Shown: one piece after another, positions 55,543 through 64,000 of the stretch
Layout of the letters: every line of letters starts with the position of its first letter
How positions within the stretch are numbered: position 1 is the first letter of the stretch
Source: Stutzerimonas zhaodongensis
GTDB taxonomy: Bacteria; Pseudomonadota; Gammaproteobacteria; Pseudomonadales; Pseudomonadaceae
Assembly: GCF_003696365.1 (NCBI RefSeq)
Contig: NZ_RFFM01000003.1
Span: 248,001-312,000, forward strand
Length of the DNA stretch: 64,000 bases
Direction of reading: 5' to 3'
Translations under genes and position numbers: made by a program
The notes under the pieces: generated by a model
The model's database searches: none
Seen by the model: only the letters and a program-made list of their open reading frames with translations
Told to the model about the DNA's origin: nothing

Positions 55543-57179
55543 GCCGTCTCACCTGCACCTAGCGCGGCCTCTTCATAATCGAGTTCGCGCAGCAGCGTCT
55601 GCAGCATCTGCTCATCGATCTGATGACGTTTTCTCATCCGATACATTTCCTTGCGCTGAACAGCGATGGCCTGGACGCGAATGTCACGCTCGAGTGCCAG
55701 CGTTTCTCGCGCCTGGTTGGCCCGATCGTGATGGTCCATCAGCGCCTCGATGTCATGCCGGTAGGATTCGGTAACCCGCGCGGTGACCTCGCTGCGTAAC
55801 AAGGCATCATCCGCGTGCTCGGCCGGATTGGCCTGCTTCCAGTTCTCCAGCCAGCTGACCGCCGCCTGAGCAGCCAGCCGGCGTGCTTTCTTCAATTCTT
55901 CCCGATGCTCTTCCAGCTCGTTGTTCGGCAAGTGCCTGAGGAAATAGGGGATGCCCAACGCACCGACCAGCAATGACAGGATGATGACCGCCGCAGCCAG
56001 GAAGATCATCAGGTCCCGACCGGGGAATGGCGTGTCGCCAATCATCAGCGGAATGGAAAGCACGCCCGCCAGCGTGATCGCACCGCGCACTCCGGCCACC
56101 GCGCTGAGTGCAGAGAACAAGCGCAGCGGCTTGGGTTGAACCGTCTTGCCGAGCATGCGTCGCACCCGCCCCTCGCCCCAGTGGTAGGCATAGACAAATA
56201 CGAAGCGCACCACCAGCAGCAGCGCCATGATCGCCAAGGCACTGAAAACCAGCATCGGCATGTTGTAGCTCTCTTGCCCAGCCCCTTCCCAGACGCGCTG
56301 CACGATGCGCGGGAACTGCAAGCCCAGCAGCAGGAACACCAGGCCATTGAAGCTGAAGTCGAGCATTTCCCAGATGCTGCGATTGAGAATACGCGTACTG
56401 GTTTTCACCGGCAGCATGTCGATCCGGCTCTGAACCATACCCGCCGCCACTGCCGAGAGAATGCCCGACATACCGGCGTGCTCGGCAAGAAAGAACGCGG
56501 CAAATGGCAGCAGCAGGATCATCACCACGTACGTGGCGGGATCGAACAACCCCCGCGCCGTCATCCACTGCTTGCCCTTGCCCACCGCCCAGCTCAGCCC
56601 TGCACCGATCAGCAGCCCGCCGACCGCGATAACGAAGAACTCACCTGTCACCGTAACCAGCGAAAAGCTGCCGGTAATCGCTGCGGCCAACGCGAACTTG
56701 AAAGAAACCAGGCCGGTGGCGTCGTTCATCATCGCCTCGCCTTCCAGCTGGTGGGCCATATGCCGAGGCAGCCGCCCCTGAGCGATGGCGATGACTGCCA
56801 GCGCATCGGTTGGCGACAGGATGGCAGCCAGCGCGAATGCTGCTCCGAGTGGGATCGCTGGCAGCAGCCAATGAATGAAGTAACCGACTACCACCAGAAT
56901 GATCAGCACCAATACCAGTGCCATTGCGGTCATTTCAGCGCCGTGCTCGGTGAACTCGCGCTTGGGGATCTTCCAGCCGTCGTAGAAAAGCAGGGGCGGA
57001 ATGAACAGCAGCATGAAGATCTCGGGACGCAGTTCGACCCCCATGCCGAACGGCGGGAGTGCCAGCAGGCTTCCCATGATGATTTGCAGAATGGGCAACG
57101 GCAGCGGAACGACGTTGGCCAGGATGCGGCTGATGCCTACCGCCAGCAAAAGCAGAAAAATCAGATAAAGCGTTTCCAT
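55539..57179 (-). CDS. CPA1-family Na+/H+ antiporter (NhaP-like)
   Basis: A 546-residue membrane protein with about 12 hydrophobic helices, followed by a charged cytosolic tail of about 130 residues with coiled-coil character. The transport core has ILSPTDALAVIAIAQG and the ND pair in EGEAMMNDATGLV, plus GVRGAITLAGVLSIP. It exchanges Na+ or K+ for H+. ATG 57179 is chosen at the start of the first helix; a start 15 codons upstream would add a polar arm. The ribosome-binding site is weak. Confidence 0.9.
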   Translation of the reverse strand: METLYLIFLLLLAVGISRILANVVPLPLPILQIIMGSLLALPPFGMGVELRPEIFMLLFIPPLLFYDGWKIPKREFTEHGAEMTAMALVLVLIILVVVGYFIHWLLPAIPLGAAFALAAILSPTDALAVIAIAQGRLPRHMAHQLEGEAMMNDATGLVSFKFALAAAITGSFSLVTVTGEFFVIAVGGLLIGAGLSWAVGKGKQWMTARGLFDPATYVVMILLLPFAAFFLAEHAGMSGILSAVAAGMVQSRIDMLPVKTSTRILNRSIWEMLDFSFNGLVFLLLGLQFPRIVQRVWEGAGQESYNMPMLVFSALAIMALLLVVRFVFVYAYHWGEGRVRRMLGKTVQPKPLRLFSALSAVAGVRGAITLAGVLSIPLMIGDTPFPGRDLMIFLAAAVIILSLLVGALGIPYFLRHLPNNELEEHREELKKARRLAAQAAVSWLENWKQANPAEHADDALLRSEVTARVTESYRHDIEALMDHHDRANQARETLALERDIRVQAIAVQRKEMYRMRKRHQIDEQMLQTLLRELDYEEAALGAGETA

Positions 57180-57695
57180 GAGGCAAGCAGGTCTCGACAG
57201 AGAAAAGAACTCGCGACGCGGCAATTGCGCGCATGCGACAAAAGTATAGTCAGTGGTTTGGGAATATCCCGATCATCTGTCAGATCGGATAGAGCTAAAC
57301 GGCGTAAGCACTTGAGCCAGTGCAGTACTAGCGAAGACGTCACCTACCTGCCCTGTCGTCACGCAGCTGAAAGCATTGAGGGGGCATTCAACCGTACCGC
57401 CTGTCGAAAACGTCCAGACTGTCAGACAGGGTGTCCAGCCGGCGTGACAATTCTGCGATTGATGTAGCGAAAGCTGGACCTTTCTGGTGACCCGACGTGG
57501 CTTATGGATCGTTGCGTGGGCCGCCAGAGCGCGCGGATGACTGTATCCGACCGGCCATCGGCAATTGCCTGCCAATCGGCTCGGCTGGCATAGCTTTGGC
57601 TCGGCTTCCGTCAGCCCGACCGCTGCCCTGCGTTCTATTCGGGCACTTCAGCTCGAGAGTCGAGCATGACCAACAACAAGAAGAAGGATGCCCAC
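57180..57695. other. Divergent intergenic region
   Basis: A 516-bp region between the antiporter and the tannase-like gene. It contains a short inverted repeat CCGATC-ATCTGTCA-GATCGG (57270-57289) and a CTGTCAGACAG palindrome (57418-57428) flanked by two GTCCAG copies, possible operator sites for either gene. No gene is recognised. Confidence 0.4.
57671..57687 (+). promoter_or_regulatory. Hfq/Crc CA motif in tannase-like leader
   Basis: CAACAACAAGAAGAAGG runs into the AGAAGGA Shine-Dalgarno sequence before ATG 57696. Four AAN triplets in a row match the CA motif. It could equally be coding if ATG 57666 were used. Confidence 0.6.
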
Positions 57696-59423
57696 ATGAC
57701 TGCTCCCTGCCCCTTCAGCAGCAACCGCAGACGACCGCCCCGGATGCTGCTCGCCACCCCTGCCCTGCTGGCACTCGTGATCGCCGAGTCGAGTCTCGCG
57801 GCCAGCTGCAACGAACTGCTCGGCACTCGCATAGCTGCCGACGCCATCGCTCTGCCCACTTCCGGCGCATCTGTAACCTCGGCCGCACTGCTGCCGGGAG
57901 GCGGCACCGCGCCGCAGGCCTACGGCGCCTACTGCGAGCTGAACGTCGAGATTGCACCAGTCGATCCGAGCGCGCCGACGATAAAGATGCGTATCGCTCT
58001 GCCAGAGCAGTGGAACGGCAAGGCAATGATGTTCGGTGGCGGGGGCTATAACGGCACGGTGCCCAACGTTGCCGGCAACGTACCGGCCGGGCCGCTGGAC
58101 CAACCAACCCCGCTGGGGCGAGGGTATGCAGTTTTTGCTAGCGACTCGGGCCACGTCGCCAACCCGGTCAACCCTGGCGACTTCGCCTGGAATGAAGAAG
58201 CGCTGGCCAATTACGCCCATGACGCGCTGAAGAAGACCCGCGATACGGCAGTTCACTTGATCCAGCTGCGCTATGGGCGTGAGCCTGTGCGCAGCTACTT
58301 CGCTGGCGGCTCGACGGGCGGCCGCGAAGCGCTCGCGGTGGTGCAGCAGTGGCCAAGAGATTTCCAAGGCGCAATTGTCCTCTACCCAGCTTACAACGCC
58401 GCAGCGCTGGACTTGCAGTTCGGACGCATTACCCGTGCGCTGGCTGCGCCGGGCGCCTTCCCCAGCCTGGAGAAGCGATCAGTACTGCTAGAAGCCGCGA
58501 TGCAAGCCTGTGACGGGCTTGATGGCGCTCTCGACCGGGTGATCAGCAATCAGGCCGGCTGCAACGCCTCGTTCGATCCTGCCAAAGCCAAGCTAAACGG
58601 CCGCCCGCTGCGCTGCCGCAGCGGAGCCGACACCGGTGATGATTGCCTGTCCGATGCTCAGATCAACGCACTCAGGGTGTTCAATACGCCGATTCGCTTC
58701 AGCCAAACTTTGGCCAGTGGCGAGCGCGGCTATCCGGGTTTCAACACTTGGGGCACGGATCTTGGACGTCCCGGGACCGGGCTGCAGTTGGTAGTCAACC
58801 GCCTGGGTCTCAATACCCTCCAGCCGGACTATCCCATGCCCGTGCACGGGACCGGCTTTGCTGACGGCGCGCCTTATCATTCCGGCTTCTGGGATGATAA
58901 GGCGCGCTACTTCGTCACCCGCAATCCGTCTTTCAATTCGCTCACACTGGATCCGGCCAACCTCGGACCATGGCAGGCGCGGGTGGATTCGCTGTCGCTG
59001 CGCCAGGACGTCAATCAGACCGACCTCACCGCTTTTGCGGCCAATGGCGGCAAGATCCTTATGGCCCATGGAACCTCGGATCAGCTGGTCAGCACACGCG
59101 CCACGGCTGACTACTATCGGCGGGTACAACAGGACATGGGCATGGGTCGCACCCGGCATTTCATGCGCTATTACGAAATCCCCGGCTATGCCCACGCAGC
59201 CAGCACGGTATTCAACGCCGCCTGGGACTCGCTGACAGCGCTGGAAAACTGGGTCGAGTCTGACGTTGCACCCAGACGGCAAGTCGTGACCGACACCGTC
59301 GCCGTGCCCGGCCGCACTCGCCCCCTTTGCGAGTATCCCGCCTGGCCGAAATACAAGGGGCGAGGCGACGTAAACGATGCCTCGAGATTCGTCTGCGTGC
59401 GTAGCCGCGGTCATCACAACTAG
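57696..59423 (+). CDS. Tannase/feruloyl-esterase-family secreted hydrolase
   Basis: A 575-residue exported esterase. A signal peptide (LLATPALLALVIAESSLA, cleavage near residue 36) precedes CNELLGTRIAADAIALP. The nucleophile is in AGGSTGGREAL, preceded by YFAGGS. The acid is in MAHGTSDQLVS and the His in EIPGYAHA. Paired Cys (QACDGLDG and PLCEYP) and a DGALD calcium-loop-like segment are typical. It would release phenolic acids from esters outside the cytoplasm. ATG 57696 has AGAAGGA; ATG 57666 is possible. Nearby pca genes could use the aromatic product. Confidence 0.88.
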   Translation: MTAPCPFSSNRRRPPRMLLATPALLALVIAESSLAASCNELLGTRIAADAIALPTSGASVTSAALLPGGGTAPQAYGAYCELNVEIAPVDPSAPTIKMRIALPEQWNGKAMMFGGGGYNGTVPNVAGNVPAGPLDQPTPLGRGYAVFASDSGHVANPVNPGDFAWNEEALANYAHDALKKTRDTAVHLIQLRYGREPVRSYFAGGSTGGREALAVVQQWPRDFQGAIVLYPAYNAAALDLQFGRITRALAAPGAFPSLEKRSVLLEAAMQACDGLDGALDRVISNQAGCNASFDPAKAKLNGRPLRCRSGADTGDDCLSDAQINALRVFNTPIRFSQTLASGERGYPGFNTWGTDLGRPGTGLQLVVNRLGLNTLQPDYPMPVHGTGFADGAPYHSGFWDDKARYFVTRNPSFNSLTLDPANLGPWQARVDSLSLRQDVNQTDLTAFAANGGKILMAHGTSDQLVSTRATADYYRRVQQDMGMGRTRHFMRYYEIPGYAHAASTVFNAAWDSLTALENWVESDVAPRRQVVTDTVAVPGRTRPLCEYPAWPKYKGRGDVNDASRFVCVRSRGHHN

Positions 59424-59436
59424 CTAGCGAGCCGAG

Positions 59437-59476
59437 ACGGAGTGACTTGGTACAGCCGAGCCGCTCCGTTCTTTTT
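59437..59476 (+). terminator. Probable terminator of tannase-like gene
   Basis: ACGGAG (59437-59442) pairs with CTCCGT (59464-59469), with inner pairing possible, followed by TTCTTTTT. It begins 14 bp after the stop codon. Confidence 0.6.
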
Positions 59477-59687
59477 GGTACTCGACCGTGAAGGCCATTG
59501 CCCTAGCGTGAAAACGCACACCCCGGCAACTACCTAGTCGATAGCACTCGCCGGATAGGCTCATGCACCAGGGCGCCTGCAGCTCGACCATCTATCCAGT
59601 CTTGATCAAGCTTCTTGAGCTAAAGCCGATACCTCACCGTTGCCGCGTCCCAACCGGACGGCCGACTTGACTAGAGGTTGCTCATTC

Positions 59688-61685
59688 ATGTTCTCGCTTC
59701 AAACCATCAAGGCTCGCTATACGGTCGCGTTCGTAGCCTTCGTGCTCGTGATCGTTCTTTTTACCGTGCTGGGTATCAAACGTTTCGTGACGCCCCAGCT
59801 CATTGCGGCTGGCGAGTCCATCGTGATCTCAGAGGTCAACGAAATCGGCCAGCGCATTTCGATCGAACTGGCGCAGGTCGCTGCGCAGGCACGAAGCATC
59901 ACCCAAACCGTTCCCATGCTGGACAGCGATGAAATCGACCGCGTTCTACCTGGTCTGGTGGACCAGTACGGTGACGTGAAGGTGTTCGGCGGCGGCATCT
60001 GGCCCCTGCCGGACAAGCGCACCCCGGGTCGCGCCAAGCACAGCACCTTCTATCATCGCGATCAGTCCGGAAAGCTGGTGGTCAACACCCACTGGAACTC
60101 CCCTGAATCGCTGAACTATTTCGAACAGCCCTGGCACCGTGGCGGGCTGCAGGCGCCGCGTGGCCAGTGCGTCTGGGCAGCCGCCTACAAAGACGACGCA
60201 AGTGCTGAACCGCGCACAAACTGCGCGATGACCATCTACAAGGACGGTGCCGCCTGGGGCGTCTCCACCATCGACCTTACTCTGGGCTTCTTCAACCGCC
60301 TGGTTGCGGAAAAGCAGGACGAGATCCAGGGTGAGGTCATGGTCGTCGAAGCCGATGGCAAGATCCTCAGCAACCAGCCGCAGTTGAGCGGCAACATGGT
60401 GCTGCGTAACGTATCCGAGCTCTCCAGTCAGTCGCCCTTCATCGCCACCATTCAAAAGGCGCTTGCCGGCAGGTCGCAGCAGCTGCACCGCGAAACCTAC
60501 AGCAGCAAGGCCGGCGAGGAGTTCAGCTTCTTTCTGACACCTATCGAAGGGACCCCCTGGCTGCTGGCCGCCGCGCTTCCCACTGCTCATCTCGAAGCGA
60601 AAAGCGATGCCATGCTCAAGGCCCTGGCTTATCTCCAGATCCCCATGGTGCTGATCCTGATGGCCCTGATGATCGTGGCGTTGAACCAGCTAATGAAGCG
60701 CCTTGGTGTGCTGCGTTCGAACATCGATGCGCTGTCGGCTGGCGATGCCGACCTGACCAAGCGAATCGACATCAAGGGCCATGATGAAGTCGATCAGGTT
60801 GGCCGTTCGGTCAACGGATTCATCGGTTATCTGCAGAACATGATGATCGACGTGAGCGATGCGACGACACAGATCCAGAGCGAGATTGGCCAGCTCAAGC
60901 AGCTTTCCCGATCGACCAACGATGCGCTGGCACGGCATGCGTCGGAAACGGATCAGGCAGTTACGGCCATCAACGAGATGAGTTCGACTGCCGAATCTGT
61001 CGCCCAGAGCGCAAGCGATACCGCCGCCTATACACAGACCGCCAACCACAACGCATTGTCTTCGAAAATGGTGGTCGATGATGCCTCCAACAGCGTCCGC
61101 GCATTGGTAAGCGAAGTCGAAAGCGCTACCGCGAAGGTGCAGGCAATGGAAACCGACGCCAAGCGTATCAATGATGTGCTGGGCGTCATCGGCGATATCG
61201 CCGGGCAGACCAACCTGCTTGCATTGAACGCGGCCATCGAAGCGGCGCGCGCTGGTGAACAGGGCCGCGGTTTCGCGGTGGTCGCTGACGAGGTTCGTGC
61301 CCTGGCCGCACGGACTCAGCAGAGCACTTCAGAAATCAACGAGATGCTTCACCGCCTGCAGCAGGCCGTGGGTTCAGCTGTTCAGGCTATGGAGCAGACC
61401 AAAGTCAGCTGCCAGGCGACTGCTGACAAGACGGCTCAGGTCACGGTTGGCCTCGACGAGATGACCAGCTCGGTCGTCCATATCAATGATCTGAGCACTC
61501 AGATCGCCACCGCAGCGGAGGAACAAAGCGCCGTGGCCGAGGAAATCAACCGAAACATGGTTGCGGTTCGCCACGTTGTCGATGAGCTGGTGGAAAGCGG
61601 TGTGAGCGTCGATCGAAGCACCGAGTCGTTGCTCAGTTCGAACGGCCGCCTCACCGCAGTCGTGAGCCGCTTCAGGGTGCGCTGA
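59688..61685 (+). CDS. Methyl-accepting chemotaxis protein with Cache sensor
   Basis: A 665-residue receptor. It has TM1 at about 11-31, a periplasmic double-Cache-type sensor of some 280 residues ([30 protein letters not shown] and [16 protein letters not shown] typical), TM2 near 323-345, HAMP ([20 protein letters not shown]) and the MCP signalling domain with tip [19 protein letters not shown]. It lacks a CheR pentapeptide. ATG 59688 has GAGGTT upstream. It lies between the tannase-like gene and pcaD, so an aromatic or organic acid ligand is plausible (inference). Confidence 0.92.
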   Translation: MFSLQTIKARYTVAFVAFVLVIVLFTVLGIKRFVTPQLIAAGESIVISEVNEIGQRISIELAQVAAQARSITQTVPMLDSDEIDRVLPGLVDQYGDVKVFGGGIWPLPDKRTPGRAKHSTFYHRDQSGKLVVNTHWNSPESLNYFEQPWHRGGLQAPRGQCVWAAAYKDDASAEPRTNCAMTIYKDGAAWGVSTIDLTLGFFNRLVAEKQDEIQGEVMVVEADGKILSNQPQLSGNMVLRNVSELSSQSPFIATIQKALAGRSQQLHRETYSSKAGEEFSFFLTPIEGTPWLLAAALPTAHLEAKSDAMLKALAYLQIPMVLILMALMIVALNQLMKRLGVLRSNIDALSAGDADLTKRIDIKGHDEVDQVGRSVNGFIGYLQNMMIDVSDATTQIQSEIGQLKQLSRSTNDALARHASETDQAVTAINEMSSTAESVAQSASDTAAYTQTANHNALSSKMVVDDASNSVRALVSEVESATAKVQAMETDAKRINDVLGVIGDIAGQTNLLALNAAIEAARAGEQGRGFAVVADEVRALAARTQQSTSEINEMLHRLQQAVGSAVQAMEQTKVSCQATADKTAQVTVGLDEMTSSVVHINDLSTQIATAAEEQSAVAEEINRNMVAVRHVVDELVESGVSVDRSTESLLSSNGRLTAVVSRFRVR

Positions 61686-61704
61686 TTTTCAGCCTCATAA
61701 ACAG

Positions 61705-61730
61705 AAAGGCCCTTCGGGGCCTTTCTTGTT
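61705..61730. terminator. Bidirectional terminator between MCP and pcaD
   Basis: AAAGGCCC-TTCG-GGGCCTTT is an 8-bp stem with a stable UUCG loop, followed by CTTGTT on the plus strand and by CTGTTT on the minus strand. It sits 19 bp after the MCP stop and 7 bp after the convergent pcaD stop. Confidence 0.88.
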
Positions 61731-61736
61731 GATCGA

Positions 61737-62525
61737 TCAGCTGCGCAGAAAGTCGAGAACCTGCTGGGTAAAGCCCTCTCCCATTTCAACGTTGGACAGG
61801 TGTGCTGCGTCCAACTCAACCAGCGCGGCGTTTGCGATGTGTGCTTGCATGAAGCGGCCATGCTCAGGTGTGGTGACCGGGTCGCGAGTACCGCATACAA
61901 CCAATGTTGGCACCTTGATTGCGCCCAGCTGCTCACGGAAGTCGGCGTCGCGGACCGCCGCGCAGTTTGCTGCATAGCCCTGGGGTGAGGTGCCGGCGAT
62001 CATCTGGGTTATGCGGTTGACCTCCGCAGGCTGCTGCTTGGCGAATGCCGGAGTGAACCAGCGGGATATGGAGGCGTCTCGCATGTCTCGCATGGCCTGC
62101 TCGCCACCTTGTAGCACGGTCTCGATGCGGTCGCTCCATACCTCATCGGTTCCGATCTTCGCACCGGTGTTGCAGAGCACCAGGCGCGTCAGCCGTTCGC
62201 CAGCGTTGATTCCAAGCCACTGGGCAATCAGGCCGCCCATGGACAGCCCGCAGAAGGCGAAGCGGTCGACACCGAGCGAATCCACCATAGCCAGCACGTC
62301 ACGGCCCAAGTGCTCGATGCTGTAAGGGCCGGGTGTGACGGACGAGCCGCCATGGCCTCGGGTGTCGTAGCGCAGAACGCGAAAGTGTTCAGTGAACGCC
62401 GGAACCTGCGCATCCCACATACCGAGCGATGTGCCCAGCGAGTTGGACAGCACCAGCACCGGGGCGTCGACCGGGCCATCGAAACGATAATTCAGTTCGC
62501 CATCGGCGAGCTTTACGGTGGGCAT
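61737..62525 (-). CDS. pcaD: 3-Oxoadipate enol-lactonase
   Basis: A 262-residue alpha/beta hydrolase that opens beta-ketoadipate enol-lactone to beta-ketoadipate. It has LSNSLGTSLGMWD (oxyanion region), the nucleophile in FCGLSMGGLIAQWLG, the acid in VCGTRDPVTTPEH and the His in DAAHLSNVE, all typical of PcaD. ATG 62525 has GGAGGG 5 nt upstream. It lies 169 bp after pcaF, across a REP pair, with no pcaT or pcaB between them as in P. putida-type operons. Confidence 0.93.
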   Translation of the reverse strand: MPTVKLADGELNYRFDGPVDAPVLVLSNSLGTSLGMWDAQVPAFTEHFRVLRYDTRGHGGSSVTPGPYSIEHLGRDVLAMVDSLGVDRFAFCGLSMGGLIAQWLGINAGERLTRLVLCNTGAKIGTDEVWSDRIETVLQGGEQAMRDMRDASISRWFTPAFAKQQPAEVNRITQMIAGTSPQGYAANCAAVRDADFREQLGAIKVPTLVVCGTRDPVTTPEHGRFMQAHIANAALVELDAAHLSNVEMGEGFTQQVLDFLRS

Positions 62526-62621
62526 CGCAACCCTCCTGGAGTCGAATTTTAAAGGTTTGCAATGAGTGAGCCGGGCGCTGCACAAGCGATGCGCGGCAAA
62601 CCCATCAAGGCTGTGAAAACA

Positions 62622-62684
62622 GTGGTGGGCTTCATCCCACCCTACCAGCGCACAGTTCTTGTAGGGTGGGCTTCAGCCCATCAC
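62622..62684. repeat. BIME between pcaF and pcaD
   Basis: Two inverted copies of the GTAGGGTGGGC palindrome lie at 62622-62645 and 62661-62684 (GTAGGGTGGGCTTCAGCCCA). Each arm is itself palindromic. They fill most of the 169-bp pcaF-pcaD gap. Confidence 0.8.
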
Positions 62685-62694
62685 GGCGCGCCGC

Positions 62695-63900
62695 TTAGAC
62701 TTTCTCGACCGCCAGGGCCAGGCCCTGCCCTACGCCTACGCACATGGTCGCCAGCCCGAGTTTGCCGCCGCATTTCTCCAGCGCATGTACGGTGGTCAAC
62801 ACCAGACGCGCGCCGCTCATGCCGAGCGGGTGACCCAGGGCGATGGCGCCCCCTTGCGGGTTGACCTTCGGGCTGTCGTCTTCAAGACCCAAATCACGCG
62901 TGACCGCCAGCGCCTGAGCGGCGAACGCCTCGTTCAGTTCGATCACGTCGAAGTCGCTTACCGCAAGGTTCAGCCGCTCACACAGCTTGCGCACTGCCGG
63001 CACCGGGCCGTAGCCCATGATGCGCGGCGCTACGCCAGCGCTGGCCATGCCGAGCACCTTGGCACGCGCTTTGAGGCCGTATTTCTGTACTGCTTCGGCA
63101 CTGGCGAGAATCAACGCAGCGGCGCCATCGTTGACGCCGGAGGCATTACCCGCAGTAACGGTTTTATCCGGCCCGTTGACGGGTTTCAGCTTGGCCAGCG
63201 CTTCGGCTGTGGTATCCGGGCGCGGGTGTTCGTCGACGTCGACCACGGTGTCGCCCTTGCGGCCCTGAATCACCACCGGGACGATTTCTTCTGCGAAGAA
63301 ACCTTCAGCCTGCGCCTTGCCGGTGCGCTGCTGGCTGCGCAGCGCAAAGGCATCCTGATCTTCGCGGCTGATCTTGTGCGCTTCAGCGACGTTGTCGGCG
63401 GTCTGCGGCATGGCATCGACGCCGTACATTTCCTTCATCTTCGGATTGATGAAGCGCCAGCCGATGGTGGTGTCCTCGATCTTCTGGGTGCGGCCGAACG
63501 CAGTGTCGGCCTTGCCCATGACGTAAGGTGCGCGGGTCATGGATTCGACGCCGCCTGCGATCGCCAACTCCATCTCGCCACAGGCGATGGCGCGAAAGGC
63601 ACTGCCCACGGCATCCATGCCGGAGGCGCAGAGTCGGTTGAGCGTCACGCCTGGTACGGTTTCCGGCAGTCCGGCTAGCAGCGCGGCCATGCGCGCGACG
63701 TTGCGGTTGTCTTCGCCGGCCTGGTTGGCGCTGCCCATGAACACTTCTTCGATAGCCGCAGGGTCGAGCCCGGGGTTGCGCTCCAGCAGCGCCTTGATCG
63801 GGGTTGCGGCCAGGTCATCGGTACGCACGGCGGCCAATGCGCCGCCGAAGCGGCCGATGGGCGTACGTACGGCGTCGCAGATAAAGACTTCGCGTGTCAC
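62695..63900 (-). CDS. pcaF: 3-Oxoadipyl-CoA thiolase
   Basis: A 401-residue thiolase that cleaves beta-ketoadipyl-CoA to succinyl-CoA and acetyl-CoA. It has Cys91 in [21 protein letters not shown] with the His, and the second Cys in TMCVGVGQG. The insertion [30 protein letters not shown] is characteristic of PcaF/PaaJ. The GTG start at 63900 has GGAGGT 5 nt upstream and overlaps the stop of the preceding CoA-transferase gene (GTGA). Confidence 0.95.
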   Translation of the reverse strand: MTREVFICDAVRTPIGRFGGALAAVRTDDLAATPIKALLERNPGLDPAAIEEVFMGSANQAGEDNRNVARMAALLAGLPETVPGVTLNRLCASGMDAVGSAFRAIACGEMELAIAGGVESMTRAPYVMGKADTAFGRTQKIEDTTIGWRFINPKMKEMYGVDAMPQTADNVAEAHKISREDQDAFALRSQQRTGKAQAEGFFAEEIVPVVIQGRKGDTVVDVDEHPRPDTTAEALAKLKPVNGPDKTVTAGNASGVNDGAAALILASAEAVQKYGLKARAKVLGMASAGVAPRIMGYGPVPAVRKLCERLNLAVSDFDVIELNEAFAAQALAVTRDLGLEDDSPKVNPQGGAIALGHPLGMSGARLVLTTVHALEKCGGKLGLATMCVGVGQGLALAVEKV

Positions 63901-64000
63901 TCGTCACCTCCAGCTTGTCCGTGGGCGGCGGCGGTGCGGGCCTCGAGGGCACGCAAGGCCTCCAATTCATTGTCGGTCGGCGGCGTGGTCTCGCCGAGCT
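63897..64000 (-). CDS. pcaJ: 3-Oxoadipate CoA-transferase subunit B, C-terminal end
   Basis: Partial; the last 33 or so codons read into the window. The tail (..[21 protein letters not shown]..) closely resembles my memory of the end of CatJ/PcaJ, the GctB-type beta-ketoadipate:succinyl-CoA transferase subunit of P. knackmussii and relatives. It directly precedes and overlaps pcaF by 4 bp, the expected order catI-catJ-catF/pcaIJF. The identification rests on this short tail and on context. Confidence 0.7.
   Translation of the reverse strand, partial: LGETTPPTDNELEALRALEARTAAAHGQAGGDE

Noticed and set aside
56136-57467. Long plus-strand open frame (over 440 codons) opposite the Na+/H+ antiporter gene
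   Set aside because: It mirrors a well-supported membrane transporter on the other strand. Its translation is His/Gln/Arg-rich without domains, as expected from high-GC antisense frames.

Overview
The window is a GC-rich, densely packed bacterial chromosome segment. Gene content, REP-type palindromes (GTAGGAGC..GCTCGCGAT and GTAGGGTGGGC..GCCCA families), AANAANAA leaders and a complete liu leucine-degradation set point to a pseudomonad, probably Pseudomonas sensu lato close to the stutzeri/mendocina lineages. The genus is inferred from gene content and repeats, not from a marker gene. There is no rRNA, tRNA, CRISPR array, IS element or prophage that I can recognise. Nearly everything is carbon catabolism and its regulators.

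Layout. 1-8.3 kb: the end of an acyl-CoA ligase, an alpha-methylacyl-CoA racemase, and a beta-oxidation set (acyl-CoA dehydrogenase, thiolase, type II 3-hydroxyacyl-CoA dehydrogenase, enoyl-CoA hydratase) with AraC and LysR regulators. Together these fit 2-methyl-branched acyl-CoA (isoleucine-type) oxidation. 8.5-13.3 kb: a five-gene Liv-type ABC importer. 13.5-27.5 kb: an OprD porin, a peroxidase-like protein, an acyl-CoA synthetase divergent from liuABCD, an MCP, liuE, and a succinyl-CoA:acetoacetate CoA-transferase pair. 27.6-28.0 kb: the MerR regulator LiuR. 28.2-34.7 kb: a TRAP transporter, a sigma-54 enhancer-binding protein and 3-hydroxybutyrate dehydrogenase, with two matching sigma-54 promoters and matching upstream dyads. 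34.8-41.7 kb: small stress and metabolic genes plus phosphoglucomutase and a LysE exporter. 41.8-49.5 kb: a hybrid histidine kinase and two large GGDEF-EAL proteins. 49.9-57.2 kb: an Fsr-type MFS exporter, LysR and AraC regulators, VOC and GGCT proteins, a secreted alpha/beta hydrolase and a CPA1 antiporter. 57.7-64 kb: a tannase/feruloyl-esterase-like protein, a dCache MCP, and pcaD, pcaF and the end of pcaJ (beta-ketoadipate pathway).

How the genes work together. Leucine breakdown by Liu enzymes ends in acetyl-CoA and acetoacetate. The adjacent CoA-transferase activates acetoacetate. 3-Hydroxybutyrate dehydrogenase, fed by a presumed 3-hydroxybutyrate TRAP importer, enters at the same point. 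A near-identical 18-bp element lies upstream of livG and in the liuA/ligase divergent region, which links the Liv-type importer to LiuR control. Seven catabolic leaders carry CA-rich (AANAANAA) tracts near their start codons, the hallmark of Hfq/Crc catabolite repression.

The most interesting undescribed element is the 3-hydroxybutyrate unit. It has a TRAP transporter where the P. aeruginosa locus, as I recall it, has a GntP-type permease. It has two GG-N10-GC promoters and five copies of a TGTCC-N8-GGACA-type dyad. It also has a 53-codon leader ORF with its own CA motif and ribosome-binding site, overlapping the start of bdhA by ATGA.
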